Below are positions 1 through 8,900 of a stretch of DNA of 64,000 bases, piece by piece. How positions within the stretch are numbered: position 1 is the first letter of the stretch; each line of letters starts with the position of its first letter. Source of the DNA: Methylobacterium sp. J-076. GTDB lineage: Bacteria > Pseudomonadota > Alphaproteobacteria > Rhizobiales > Beijerinckiaceae. Location: positions 1 to 64,000 of the forward strand of contig NZ_JAKSXW010000038.1 in NCBI RefSeq assembly GCF_022829405.1. Direction: 5' to 3'. The notes below the pieces were generated by a model. The model was not told the DNA's origin. It ran no database searches and saw only the letters and a program-made list of their open reading frames with translations. The position numbers were made by a program, and so were the translations under genes.

Positions 1-282
1 CACCACCATCGTGCGGAACTTCAGGCAGCCGAACGGCGTCCCGCCCCGGCCGAGGCGGTTGTGGCGGAAGATCGGCGACTTGCGGTCCCCCATCCACACC
101 GCCGCGCCGACGAGCAGCAGCAACGGCAGCAGAAGCAGCAGTGCGGCCCCCGCCACCGTGACGTCGATCCCGCGCTTGGCCATCCAGCCGAGGCGTTGGT
201 GCCGGATCGACAACAGGACGACATTCGCCTGCCTGACACCGGAAATCATGGGTACGATCGATCGTGGCGCAGCGCGCGGCAT
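1..282 (-). CDS. Bacterial sugar transferase (polyprenyl glycosylphosphotransferase), N-terminal part, cut by window edge
   Basis: The minus strand is open from an ATG at 282 to the left edge of the window (94 codons seen). It shows the start of a bacterial sugar transferase domain: a KRGID motif at residues 36-40, a membrane segment at about 43-62 with an internal proline, then SPIFRHNRLGRGG (69-81), a GTPFGCLKFRTM stretch (81-92). These are the family landmarks of enzymes that transfer a sugar-1-phosphate onto undecaprenyl phosphate at the inner membrane, the first step of exopolysaccharide or O-unit assembly. The catalytic C-terminal part lies outside the window, so sugar specificity cannot be judged. 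A second in-frame ATG lies at 249. The gene is divergent from the exosortase-like cassette at 754-2646; exosortases are commonly found with polysaccharide genes, so the two may be one locus. Confidence 0.85.
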   Translation of the reverse strand, partial: MPRAAPRSIVPMISGVRQANVVLLSIRHQRLGWMAKRGIDVTVAGAALLLLLPLLLLVGAAVWMGDRKSPIFRHNRLGRGGTPFGCLKFRTMVV

Positions 283-753
283 GGTCTCGGCTCCTGGGTG
301 AGGCCAGTGTCGGGCTCAGGAATTTCGTTGGTTAATAATTCGTTTATCCTATACTAATTAGCGCCTGTCGGGACGCTTCACAATCAGATTTCGTCGCTCT
401 GGTCGGCGTTCTAATCTCTTCGTTAATTTCATCAATTGCTACGCATTTTTGCTTAAGTAGTTTTCAGACCGGTTGCGTAGGTACTTGTAAGTGAAAGGCC
501 TTCCGCAGCCCTGTCGCTTGCTGGCCCGCCAGCCCGCGCTGTCGGTGCGGTTCCCGTGGAGGAATGCAGCGCCCGAGTCAGGCGCCGTCCGTGCGATCAA
601 CCGATGCCGCGGGTGCAGTACGGACCTCAGTAAATAACCGCAATTTTACAGAATTTCTGTACATCTCCGCTGCCAAGCTTGGTTAAGTATTGCTTCATTA
701 CGCATTGCTCCGATACCAATCGGTAATGGTTTCTGGCTAGCCGGATAATTCCG
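283..753. promoter_or_regulatory. AT-rich divergent intergenic region with three short palindromes
   Basis: No gene is supported in this 471-bp stretch between the sugar transferase (minus) and the secreted protein at 754 (plus). It is clearly more AT-rich than its surroundings, especially 325-475 and 625-720, and so probably holds both promoters. Within 110 bp of the ATG at 754 lie three perfect short inverted repeats: TACAGAATTTCTGTA at 647-661, CCAAGCTTGG at 673-682, and CCGAT-ACCA-ATCGG at 710-723. They look like operator sites but no regulator can be named. Confidence 0.5.
647..661. promoter_or_regulatory. 15-bp perfect palindrome, candidate operator
   Basis: TACAGAATTTCTGTA is a perfect inverted repeat (7-bp arms, one central base) 93 bp upstream of the ATG at 754. 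The AT-rich symmetric form suits binding by a dimeric regulator. The regulator is unknown. Confidence 0.4.
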
Positions 754-1341
754 ATGAATTACTTACGTAGCATCGCCTTCGGCATCGTCGGATTGGGTTT
801 ATCGACCGCGGTCGCGGCGGCTGCGACCGGTGATCTTCCCGACACCCGTGATCTCGTCGCGCAATCGCCGGACGGCGCCGACCGTTGCGGCGCGCTCAGC
901 CCTTCAGCCAGCCTGCTCCAGGGATGTTGCGGCACTCCCGCCCGGATCGAGCCCGGTTCTCCCCAAACCGACAGCGTCGTGAGTCCCTGCGTCGGCGGCC
1001 GATCACAGACTTCGAGCACGATGACGTCGGCTCAAAGCTTGTCCTCGACGCCACCGTCCGGCTTCACCGTGTCTCCGCCGCAGGGCGGGAGCGTTTCGGG
1101 CGGGGGCGGCGGCGGCTCGTCCGCCGCACAGGCCTCGCTTCTGGCCAGCACCGGCACCGGCCCGCGATCGGGCGAAGGCTCCGCGGGATCCTCCAGCGTG
1201 TTCGATTTCGGCGGCGGCGGCGGCGGCGGGGCTGGGGGACGCAACCTCGGCGCCCCCGGCCCGATCGCCGGGGCCGGATTGCCGTTCCTGCTCATCGCCG
1301 GAGGGTACGCGCTCTGGCGCAAGTACGGGCTCCGCACCTGA
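754..1341 (+). CDS. Gly-rich secreted protein with sortase-type C-terminal tail (putative exosortase substrate)
   Basis: 195 aa. Residues 1-24 form a signal peptide (short basic start, hydrophobic core, Ala-rich cleavage region). The mature part has four cysteines (45, 58, 59, 79), a Ser/Gly-rich stretch and two poly-Gly runs (116-121, 153-159), so it is low in complexity and probably unstructured or wall-associated. The C-terminus is tripartite like PEP-CTERM-type sorting signals: a short motif APGPIAGAGLP (167-177), a hydrophobic segment (177-188), and a basic end with WRKYG. The motif is not the classical VPEP. The next gene, 29 bp downstream, is an exosortase-like protein, so this is probably its dedicated substrate. 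The function of the mature protein is unknown. Confidence 0.7.
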   Translation: MNYLRSIAFGIVGLGLSTAVAAAATGDLPDTRDLVAQSPDGADRCGALSPSASLLQGCCGTPARIEPGSPQTDSVVSPCVGGRSQTSSTMTSAQSLSSTPPSGFTVSPPQGGSVSGGGGGGSSAAQASLLASTGTGPRSGEGSAGSSSVFDFGGGGGGGAGGRNLGAPGPIAGAGLPFLLIAGGYALWRKYGLRT

Positions 1342-1370
1342 CGGCGGGAGGCCGAGCGGAGGACGCCCCC

Positions 1371-2174
1371 ATGCACCCCGTGCCGTGGAGCTCCCGAAAC
1401 GTGGCGCTGTCGTCGCTCGTGGCGATCGGCTTCCTGAACGCGATCGCCTTTCAGGTCGGGTCCAGCATCGATGAGTTGGGCTTCTCCGGCGCCCTGGCGA
1501 ACACCTTCGGCGTCAGCGTCATCGTCTGGGTCGCCATGGCGATCACCCTCGACCTGCTGAGGCGGGAACCCGACCGCGCCCCGACGCGCAACGAGGAGCG
1601 CGTCTTCCTCGGCCTCGCCGTCATCTTCCTGCTCCCCGTCAAGTTCGTCGCGTGGATCGGTCTCGCGCTGCTCGCGCTGGAGATCGTCGCGAAGGCGGAC
1701 AAGGGATCGTCGGCGGCCAAGGGGGGTTGGATCCTCCTCGCGATCACCGTCCCGATGTTCTGGAGCAAGCTGGTCTTCTCCCTGTTCAGCACCCTGCTGC
1801 TGCAGGCCGATACGATGCTCGTCAGCCTCGTGCTCGGCCTGGAGCGGATGGGCAACGTCATCACCCTGGCCGACGGGCATACGCGCCTGTGGATCGCGGC
1901 TCATTGCTCCTCGGTGGCGAACGTGTCGCTGACCGTGCTCGGCTGGGTCCTGTTCCAGCAGCTCGCGGGGCCGCGCCGGGCGCCGGGCCTCGGATGGTGC
2001 GCCCTGTGCTGCGGCCTGATCGTCGCGCTCAACGCCGCCCGGATTTGCCTGATGGGACTCTTCCCCCAGCACTACGACCTTCTCCACGGTGCCGTGGGCG
2101 CGGGGGTGGCGAGCTGGCTGATGGTCGGGACGGTGTTCGGCACGCTCAGCTACGGAGCCCGCCGTGTCGCCTAG
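1371..2174 (+). CDS. Exosortase/archaeosortase-like membrane transpeptidase
   Basis: 267 aa, strongly hydrophobic, with about seven to eight predicted membrane segments. It has the spaced triad expected of exosortases: Cys179 in AAHCSSVANV, Arg224 in LNAARICL and His239 in LLHGAVGAG, each next to a membrane segment. In the family, the Cys cleaves a substrate near its C-terminal sorting signal in the inner membrane. The reading frame is open further upstream (to 885), but that part is a frame-shadow of the previous gene; the ATG at 1371 has GGAGG seven bases upstream. It lies between a tailed secreted protein and a coupled small exported protein. The assignment rests on the triad and context, not on overall similarity. 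Confidence 0.68.
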   Translation: MHPVPWSSRNVALSSLVAIGFLNAIAFQVGSSIDELGFSGALANTFGVSVIVWVAMAITLDLLRREPDRAPTRNEERVFLGLAVIFLLPVKFVAWIGLALLALEIVAKADKGSSAAKGGWILLAITVPMFWSKLVFSLFSTLLLQADTMLVSLVLGLERMGNVITLADGHTRLWIAAHCSSVANVSLTVLGWVLFQQLAGPRRAPGLGWCALCCGLIVALNAARICLMGLFPQHYDLLHGAVGAGVASWLMVGTVFGTLSYGARRVA

Positions 2175-2646
2175 GCGCGCGTTCGGCCCGGCGCTCGCCG
2201 CGCTCCTGGCGCTGTCCGTGCCGCTGAAGCTGTGGACGATCGGCGCGGTCGCCGACGATGGCGCCAAGCCCGAGGCGCGCCTCGTCCGGATCCTTTCCGA
2301 GGACGGGTTCGCGACCCGCGCCGACGACCGCATGACCGGGCAGGCGGCGGTCGTCGGGGAGAAGGGGGCGTGCCGCGTCTGGCTGGGCTACGTCGCCAGC
2401 GACGGCTGGCACCGCGATCTCGTGGCCGGAAGCGCGTCGCGGACCGTGGAGGTCGCCTTCCTGTTCAAGGGGCGCGCCTATGCCGACCAGCCGGTCTGGG
2501 CGACGTGGCTCGATGAGAAGCTGTCGATCCTCGCTCGCTCGTTCGCCCTGCAGGTGCGGGCGTCGCCCGTCGTGGCGACACTGACCGACCGGGGGTGCGG
2601 CGCCGACAGGGACCGTTGGGCCGAGCGGCTCTCCCACACGGGCTGA
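2164..2646 (+). CDS. Small exported protein coupled to the exosortase-like gene (possible accessory)
   Basis: 160 aa from a GTG that overlaps the end of the exosortase-like gene by 11 bp; GGAG lies nine bases upstream inside that gene, so translation is probably coupled. Residues 6-26 form a signal anchor or signal peptide. The rest is soluble, mixed alpha/beta in composition, with Cys in GACRVWLGY and in RGCGADR that could form a disulfide. Many exosortases are followed by a periplasmic accessory of the EpsI type; this protein occupies the same position, but I cannot show homology to EpsI. No known function is recognised. Confidence 0.65.
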   Translation: MSPRRAFGPALAALLALSVPLKLWTIGAVADDGAKPEARLVRILSEDGFATRADDRMTGQAAVVGEKGACRVWLGYVASDGWHRDLVAGSASRTVEVAFLFKGRAYADQPVWATWLDEKLSILARSFALQVRASPVVATLTDRGCGADRDRWAERLSHTG

Positions 2647-3169
2647 GACACAGCGGGCGGGGGGCCGGGAGGGCGAGCCGATACGCAACGCGGCTCGACC
2701 GGGAGAATGGACGCGCCGGGTTATCGCCGCGTGTGCGCCGGGCGCGGCCAACAATCCCATGCCGGGACAGTGGACCCTTCGCCCGGTTGCGGGTATGATG
2801 GTCGCGAGGTTGATGACCGGTTCATAATAACGTTTCAGGACCCGGGGGCGGTACCCGGCGCCTCCACCAGAAGCCTCCTGCTCCGCGTCCGCGCGGGGGC
2901 AGGGCGAGCGCCCGGCACGTCCGGGGCGCACGCTGCGAGGGTGCTTCTGCTGGGGGCGAAACAGGATCGACTGGACGGTAAAGGGATCGCGAGTTCTGTC
3001 CTGCTTCGGCAGGGTAAGATGCGGCTTTCGGTAAGGACTCGACCGGTTCGGCGCAGGCAACCCCTGTTCCGGGCACCTGACCAAAACTCTAAATGCCAAC
3101 GATAACGTTGTCATGGATGCCCGCCTCGCGGCGTAAGCATCTTGCGGCAGGGCAGCCGTAGAAACAGAA

Positions 3170-3189
3170 CCCGGGGCTTCGGCCCCGGG
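3170..3189. other. Perfect 8-bp GC stem with UUCG tetraloop
   Basis: CCCGGGGC, loop TTCG, GCCCCGGG. Read on the minus strand it is followed by TTCTGTTTC, so it could be a second, distal terminator for the DUF2171 transcript. It could also be part of a small RNA. Confidence 0.4.
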
Positions 3190-3439
3190 GCCCACCTTTC
3201 CCGAACACGATGCGCGGACGGAAGGCCCGGTGCCATGGGCCAAGCGTCGCCATGCGCCTCCTCCCGGGGGACAGGACATCCACGATCCCCGCGCCGACCT
3301 GCCACCGGTGGCGGGAGGGCGCCGGTGGCCCGGTCCACTCTGCTGGCGGGTCCGGCACGCCCGATCTCGGTTGCGTACCGTCGTCCCTGGCCCATGGGCC
3401 GGTGCGGATCGCCGTTCCGTTCCTGTGCAGGAGCTTGGT

Positions 3440-3470
3440 AAAGGGGGCCGCCCTTCGGCCGCCCCCCTCT
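3440..3470 (-). terminator. Probable rho-independent terminator of the yciE-DUF2171 unit
   Basis: On the minus strand, about 25 bases after the DUF2171 stop codon, a GGGGGCGGC / GCCGCCCCC-type stem (3443-3466, one mismatch) is followed by TTTACC. Strong stem plus short T run right after the gene end supports termination. Confidence 0.6.
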
Positions 3471-3492
3471 CGCGTCGCGCGGAATCCGACCC

Positions 3493-3732
3493 TTACTCCG
3501 CCGTGCCCCACTCGTCCTTGGCCTGCGCAGCGGTGCGGTTCAGCCGGACCTCCCCCGCCTCGATCGCCTGAATCGAGTCGACATGGATGAAGTGGTGGAT
3601 GCCCTGGGCATCCGGATCGGTCCGGGTCAGCTTGATGCGCTGCCCGTCGAGGTGATCGACGGTGCCGACATGGCCGCCGTCGGAGCCGACGACGGGCATG
3701 TGGTCCCGGATCTGGCTGAGATCGACCGTCAT
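3493..3732 (-). CDS. DUF2171-family small protein
   Basis: 79 aa from the ATG at 3732, with AGGGA just upstream; an in-frame GTG at 3744 would overlap the end of the preceding gene. The protein has the DUF2171 pattern: an N-terminal IRDHMPVVGSDG followed by GTVDHLDG and a strand-rich body ending in a short acidic helix. This is a PRC-barrel-like fold in which a short beta domain binds an unknown partner. It lies directly after the yciE-like gene, a pairing that suggests a common stress-induced transcript. No enzyme activity is indicated. Confidence 0.82.
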   Translation of the reverse strand: MTVDLSQIRDHMPVVGSDGGHVGTVDHLDGQRIKLTRTDPDAQGIHHFIHVDSIQAIEAGEVRLNRTAAQAKDEWGTAE

Positions 3733-3740
3733 CGTGTCCC

Positions 3741-4301
3741 TCACGCCGCCTTGGACTTGCCGCCCTTCTTGGGCGCGGGGGCCGGCTCGGCCTCCTCGTC
3801 GGCGGCACCCTCCGAACCGTCCATGTTGATGCGCCCGGCGATCTCCGTGAGGAGCTGGTCGGTCTTCTTCTCTTCCTGCAGGGTCTCGTCGAGCAGCTTG
3901 GCCGCGTCGTCGAAGCCGAGCTGGCTCGCCCAGGTCTTGAGGGTGCCGTAGCGGGCGATCTCGTAATGCTCGAGGGCCTGGGCGCAGGCGGCCAGCACGG
4001 CGTCGGCGGCCGGGCTGTCGCCGAAATCCTCCAGATCCTCCTCCATCTCGGAGGTCAGGCCCTGCATCGCCTCGCAGGTCTTGGCGCGGGCCGGCTTGCC
4101 GATGATCTCGAACACCTGCTGCAGGCGCTCGACCTGGTTGGCGCTCTCCTCGGCATGGGTCTCGAACGCCTGCTTCAGCTCGTCGTGTTCGGCAGCTTTC
4201 GCAGACTTCTTCAGCGCGCGAACGGACTGCTTCTCAGCATAGTACACGTCCTTCAGCGTCTCGTAGAACGCATCCTGCAGAGTCTTCTGTTTCGTGGCCA
4301 T
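3741..4301 (-). CDS. YciE/YciF-family ferritin-like protein (DUF892)
   Basis: 186 aa. Residues 1-160 are helical and match the YciE/YciF (DUF892) ferritin-like four-helix family: TLQDAFYETLKDVYYAEKQ at the N-terminus, glutamates and histidines repeated through the helices (HAEE, HYEIARYG), and LLDETLQEEKKTD near the end. The C-terminal 25 residues are acidic then Lys/Pro-rich and probably disordered. Members bind a di-metal site and are induced by osmotic or general stress; their exact reaction is not settled. GGGAGA sits about eight bases upstream of the ATG. It is the first gene of a two-gene minus-strand unit with DUF2171. Confidence 0.88.
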   Translation of the reverse strand: MATKQKTLQDAFYETLKDVYYAEKQSVRALKKSAKAAEHDELKQAFETHAEESANQVERLQQVFEIIGKPARAKTCEAMQGLTSEMEEDLEDFGDSPAADAVLAACAQALEHYEIARYGTLKTWASQLGFDDAAKLLDETLQEEKKTDQLLTEIAGRINMDGSEGAADEEAEPAPAPKKGGKSKAA

Positions 4302-4563
4302 CTTTTAATATCTCCCGTTGCTGAACGTCGGAGGCCGCGGGGGGTGATCTCGCCAGCGCTGAGCCTTCGAAGAACCTCGCCCCGGGCGGTTAGGTCCCCG
4401 GAAGATGGTGTGGAGGAGAAGAAATATTTTGGGAACCGCAGGCCGCACGCGTCAGGCGGCCCGGTGGGTCGGCCGAGTCGATCAGCCTCCGCGCCTCCCC
4501 GTCCCGCAGGACGTGGCAGCGGAGGCTGTCCCGCAGGGTCGGCCGGCCGACTGCGGAAACCAG

Positions 4564-4806
4564 CTATGCGCCCCGGCGCCGTTCGTGGCGCCAGAGGGCG
4601 ACGGCGACGCGGCGCGCCTCGTAGCTCCGTCGCAGGGCCGTCCCGAGGCCGCCCTGTCCCTCGGGGGCGAAGCCGTAGACCAGTACGCCGTCCGGACCGT
4701 AGTTGCGGCGCATCTCGGCGCGCCAGAGGCTGTCGGCGTTGGCGAGCGCCGACTCCGTCAGAGCGAGACGGTCGGGCTCCGGCGGGGATGAGGGCTGGAC
4801 GATCAT
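4564..4806 (-). CDS. Small hypothetical protein
   Basis: 80 aa from the ATG at 4806 (an ATG at 4815 would add three residues). It has a short proline-rich start, an Arg/Glu-rich middle (SLWRAEMRRNYGPDG) and a basic end. There is no signal peptide or membrane segment. It looks like a genus-restricted hypothetical; it is kept because its composition is protein-like in this frame and the other frames here are worse. No function can be given. It stands alone between the yciE-like gene and the SMP-30 gene. Confidence 0.5.
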   Translation of the reverse strand: MIVQPSSPPEPDRLALTESALANADSLWRAEMRRNYGPDGVLVYGFAPEGQGGLGTALRRSYEARRVAVALWRHERRRGA

Positions 4807-5007
4807 ACCCCTCAACTCGCCGAATCCCCGGAAGGTCCATCGGCACCGTGGCCCTCGCGCGGTGCGGCGGCGCCATGCTCGCCGGCCCCGCCTGCCGTCT
4901 CGCCCGGCCCGGTCGCGGGGAGGGGGCCGGGCCGCTGCCCACGGCGGTCGCGGGCGCTATGTGCAGGGCTTCGCGGCCTAAGGGGGCACCGCCCCGCAGG
5001 AGGTGCC

Positions 5008-5871
5008 ATGTCGGCGGAGTTCCGCATCGTCCCCCGCCCCGGGCGGGACCTCCTCGGCGAAGGCCCCGTCTGGGTGCCGGAGCGGGGGTGGCTGTTCTGG
5101 GTCGACATCGAGGCGCCGGGCATCCGCTGGCTCGATCTGGCCCGGGGCGAGACCGGCAGCCGACCCTTCCCGGAACCGGTCGGCTGGATCATCCCGCGGG
5201 CGGGCCGCCGGGACTTCGTCGTCGGGCTCAAGAGCGGGTTCGCGGCCTACGACTTCGAGGCCGACCGCCTCACCCCGATCGGCGACCCCGAGCCGGAGCA
5301 TCCCGACAACCGGCTCAACGACGCGAAGGTCGATGGCGCCGGCCGGATCTGGGCGGGCAGCAAGCATTGCGAGGGCGGGATCGATTCCGGCGCCCTGCAC
5401 CGGCTCGACACCGACCTGACGTGGCGGTGCCTCGACCGCCACTACGGTGTCGCCAACGGCCCGACCTTCAGCCGCGACGGCCGCACCCTGTTCCACAGCG
5501 ACAGCGATGCGCGGACCGTCTACGCCTTCGACCTCGCGGAGGACGGCGGACTCTCCGGCAAGCGCACGTTCCTGCGCTTTCCCGATGCCTGGGGCTACCC
5601 GGACGGGATGACCACCGATGCCGAGGACTGCCTGTGGATCGCCCATTGGGGCGGCGGCCGGATCAGCCGGATCGATCCGGAGGGGCGCCTCGTGCGGGCC
5701 ATCGCCCTGCCGGCGGCCCACATCACCAGCTGCGCCTTCGCCGGCCCCGGCCTCGACCGGCTGTTCGTGACGTCCTCGTGCCGGGGCCGGGAGCACGAGC
5801 CCGCGGCCGGCGCCCTGTTCGAGGTCGCCACCGGCGTCACCGGCCTGCCACTCCGGGCCTTCGGGGGATGA
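5008..5871 (+). CDS. SMP-30/gluconolactonase/LRE-family protein
   Basis: 287 aa, the usual length for the SMP-30/regucalcin six-bladed propeller family. The metal-site landmarks are present: LGEGPVW with Glu18, RLNDAKVD, YGVANGPTFS and YPDGMTTDAED. Family members hydrolyse sugar lactones (gluconolactone, arabinonolactone, others) with a divalent metal. There is no signal peptide, so it should act in the cytoplasm. GGAGG lies seven bases upstream of the ATG. It is convergent with the autotransporter gene and stands alone, so the substrate cannot be deduced from context. Confidence 0.9.
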   Translation: MSAEFRIVPRPGRDLLGEGPVWVPERGWLFWVDIEAPGIRWLDLARGETGSRPFPEPVGWIIPRAGRRDFVVGLKSGFAAYDFEADRLTPIGDPEPEHPDNRLNDAKVDGAGRIWAGSKHCEGGIDSGALHRLDTDLTWRCLDRHYGVANGPTFSRDGRTLFHSDSDARTVYAFDLAEDGGLSGKRTFLRFPDAWGYPDGMTTDAEDCLWIAHWGGGRISRIDPEGRLVRAIALPAAHITSCAFAGPGLDRLFVTSSCRGREHEPAAGALFEVATGVTGLPLRAFGG

Positions 5872-5931
5872 GGGAGGCCTCCTCCCGCAGGGGCGTCGCA
5901 CCCGGCGGGGGAGCCGCGTGCGACGGAGGGA

Positions 5932-8900
5932 TCAGAACCGGTAGGTGAAGTTGCCCTTCACCGCCTGGTCCTGGGCGCGGGTCCCGGTCTGGCCCGTATA
6001 GGCGAGGCCGAGGGTCGCGTTGGGTGCCACCGCGAGGTCGAGCCCCGCCTCCGCCACCAGGGCGTCCCGGTCGATCGGCACCCCGGCGCTGAGGAACGCC
6101 GCCCCGCCGGTGAAGGCCAGGAGCGCCGTCGGCACCACGTCGCCGAAGGCCCGGCGGTAGCCGACGAGGGCATGGGCCGAGACCGGCAGGCCGAGGCCGA
6201 GGTCGAGGGCCGTCTGTCCCCGCACGCCCGCGGTGAACGCCCCGAGGTCGTAGTCGCGCGCGAAGCTCGTCACCGCGCCGATGCCCCCGGTCTCCGAGAA
6301 CCGGTCCCGGCGGATCGCGACGTAGGCGCCGCCGACGAAGGGCTCGAGGAAGGCGGTGGACGGCTGCACCGGCACGACCCGCGCGCCCTTCGAGACCAGC
6401 GCCACGGGGGCCGCCGGCCCGAGGGGGATGCGATAGCCCAGCTCGCCGAAGCCCTGGACCGTGGAGCCCCCCGGCCGGCCGTTCGGCGTGTCGGCGATCC
6501 CGGCGAAGGCGACCGTGCGGCGGGTGCGGCCGTCGTTGTCGGCATAGGTCGCGCCGAGCCGCAGGGAGACCGGACCCAGCTCGTAGCCGCCATACACGCC
6601 GCCGAACGGGCTGGAGATCGTGGCCGATTGCAGCCGCCCGGGCGTGTCGAGGGCGGCTTCGGTGTAGCCCCCCGCGAGGCCGAGCTTGATGCCGTTCTCC
6701 AGCCGCACGTCCGCGCCGACGACGAAGCCCGAGATCTGCCGGTCGATGCCCGCCGCGTTGCCGTCCGTGCGGGTGCGGCCGAAGGCGCCGAACGCCTGTC
6801 CCCACAGGCCGAAGACCCGCGGATCGGCGATCTGGAACGGCACCGGCACCGGGGCCGCCCGCCACGGCAGGTCGGCCGCGTAGGTGGACGGCAGCAGCCC
6901 GTAGGTCAGCCTGTCCGCGACGCCGGGGGTGGTGCCCCAGCGCAGCCGGTCGAGGATCGCCTCGCGGACGAAGAACGCCGTCTCGTAAGTCGCCGACACG
7001 GTGCTCGCGTGGATGTCGGCCGAGAGCGCCCGATAGGTCGACCGGGCGGCCCCCGGATCGGTGGTGACGAGGATCGACTCGTAGAGGCGGCTGCCCGCCC
7101 CCAGGCTCTCGATCCCCGCGCCGACGCCCCCCTGGTTGCGGGTGGCGGCCACCGAGGCGAAGGTCGTCCCGTTGCGCGCCACCGAGAGGCCGACGTCGTT
7201 CGCCCCGTAGTCGAGGCCGGTGCCGATGAACGTGTACTGGGGCGTCGTGGCGTCGAAGCGGCCGGTCACGCCGCCCGCCGCGGTGAGGACGGTGTAGCGC
7301 TGGCCGAGCAGGGCGCGGGCCTCGGCCACGGTGAGGGACGGCGCCCCGTTCTCCGTGGACACCTGCAGGGTGCCGCCGTCGATCCGGGCGGCGCCCCCGG
7401 CCGCGATCCTGTCGCTGCGCCCGTCCGCGCCGACCTGGACGAAGTAGGTCGAACCCGGCGCGAAGCGGGCCGCGCCGGCGACCGTCAGCGTGCCGATGCT
7501 GTTGCCCGGCGCCACCGCGCCGCCGGAGGCGACGGTCAGGCCGCCGACGCGGCCCGAGCCGCCGAGGGTGCCGCCGCCGTTGACGTTGGCCTGCGAGGTG
7601 ATCGACCCGTTCACGACGAGAAGCCCGCCGTTCACCTCGGTGGAGCCCGCGTAGGTGCTCTGGCCGGTCAGCTCCAGCACGCCGCCGCCGGACTTGGTCA
7701 GGCCGCCCTGGTAGGTCCGGCCGAGGAAGGCCTGGTCCCGGGCCACGCGCCAGCCGTACTCGGCCTGCTCGTCCGCCGTGGCGGTGGCCGGGAGCCCGGC
7801 GCTCCACCCCCGCGTCGCCTTCGTCCGCTCCCAGGCGGCGTGCTCGGCGGTGTCCTCCACGAGGCGCTGGCGCAGGGCGACGTCGGAGATGTCGTTCGAC
7901 CACGTGTCCGAAACGCCCGTGCCGAGGGTCGCCTCGACGCGGCCGAGGAACTGGCCCGGCCCGTTCATCGCGCGGCCGAGGTCGATCTTACCCCAGCCGA
8001 ACACCTCGTTCGGCACGCCCGCCGGGCCGGTCCCGAGATGGGTCGCGGTGGTGAGCAGCACGTCGCGCGCCTGCTCGTTGGTCATGTACGGGTAGCGCTC
8101 CATCACGAGGGCCAGGGCGCCGGAGACGTGCGGCGCCGACATCGACGTGCCGCTCTTCGCGCCGTAGCCCGCCGCGCCGGTGGTGAGGTTGACCACCGTC
8201 GAGACGATGTTGCGGCCGGGGGCGGCGATGCACCAGTACTTGGCGAAGCCGCAGCGGTTGAACTGGGTCTGGTCGGCGCCGTTGAGGCCCGAGGCGGAGA
8301 TCCAGTCCTTCTCGAGATCGGGCTGGAAGTAGGGCAGGGCGGCGCGGATGGTGGGGTTGTTCGCCCCCGCATTGCCGGCGGCGACCACCTGGATCACGCC
8401 GGCCCGGCCGGCATCGGCGATGGCGTTGAGCCAGCTGAGCTGCCGCGTAAAGGGGGCGTAGGCGGCGATGAGGCCGGCCTGGGTGTTGTAGTTGTCCCGG
8501 GGCGGCGGGCTGCCCCAGCTGCTGTTGATGAGCCGCGCACCCTGCGCGACGAGGCTCCCGTAGGCGCCCTTGAAGTAGGCGTAGTCCGCGTTCGGCCCGT
8601 AGATCGACGAATCGGTGCCGTTGGTGTTGGTCGCGATGAGCTGGGCGCCGAAGGCCACCCCGTGCATGCCGACGCCGTCGCGCCGGGCCACGATCGTGCC
8701 ATCGACATGGGTGCCGTGGCTGTCGTTGACGCCCTGCAGCCAGATGCCGGGGACCGCGTAGCCCTGGCCGGCGGTGAAGACGCCCGACCGGGTGGTGCCG
8801 GTGTCGTAGCGGAAGCTCGTGGAGGAATAGGCGCCGGTGTTGGCGAGGGCGCTCGCCTGGCCGGCGAATTCCGGGTGCGTGTCGAGGTAGCCCGAATCCA

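Larger units (their letters stand above)
2647..3492. other. 846-bp stretch without a supported gene; contains tetraloop hairpins
   Basis: No reading frame here has convincing codon use or similarity. Three GC hairpins are visible: CCTGC-TTCG-GCAGG at 3000-3013, CCCGGGGC-TTCG-GCCCCGGG at 3170-3189, and one at 3443-3466 that probably terminates the minus-strand DUF2171 gene. The first two could belong to a non-coding transcript or to repetitive extragenic elements. Confidence 0.4.

Noticed and set aside
885..1370. N-terminal extension of the exosortase-like protein
   Set aside because: It overlaps the secreted-protein gene in another frame, is Arg-rich, and the ATG at 1371 has its own ribosome-binding site.
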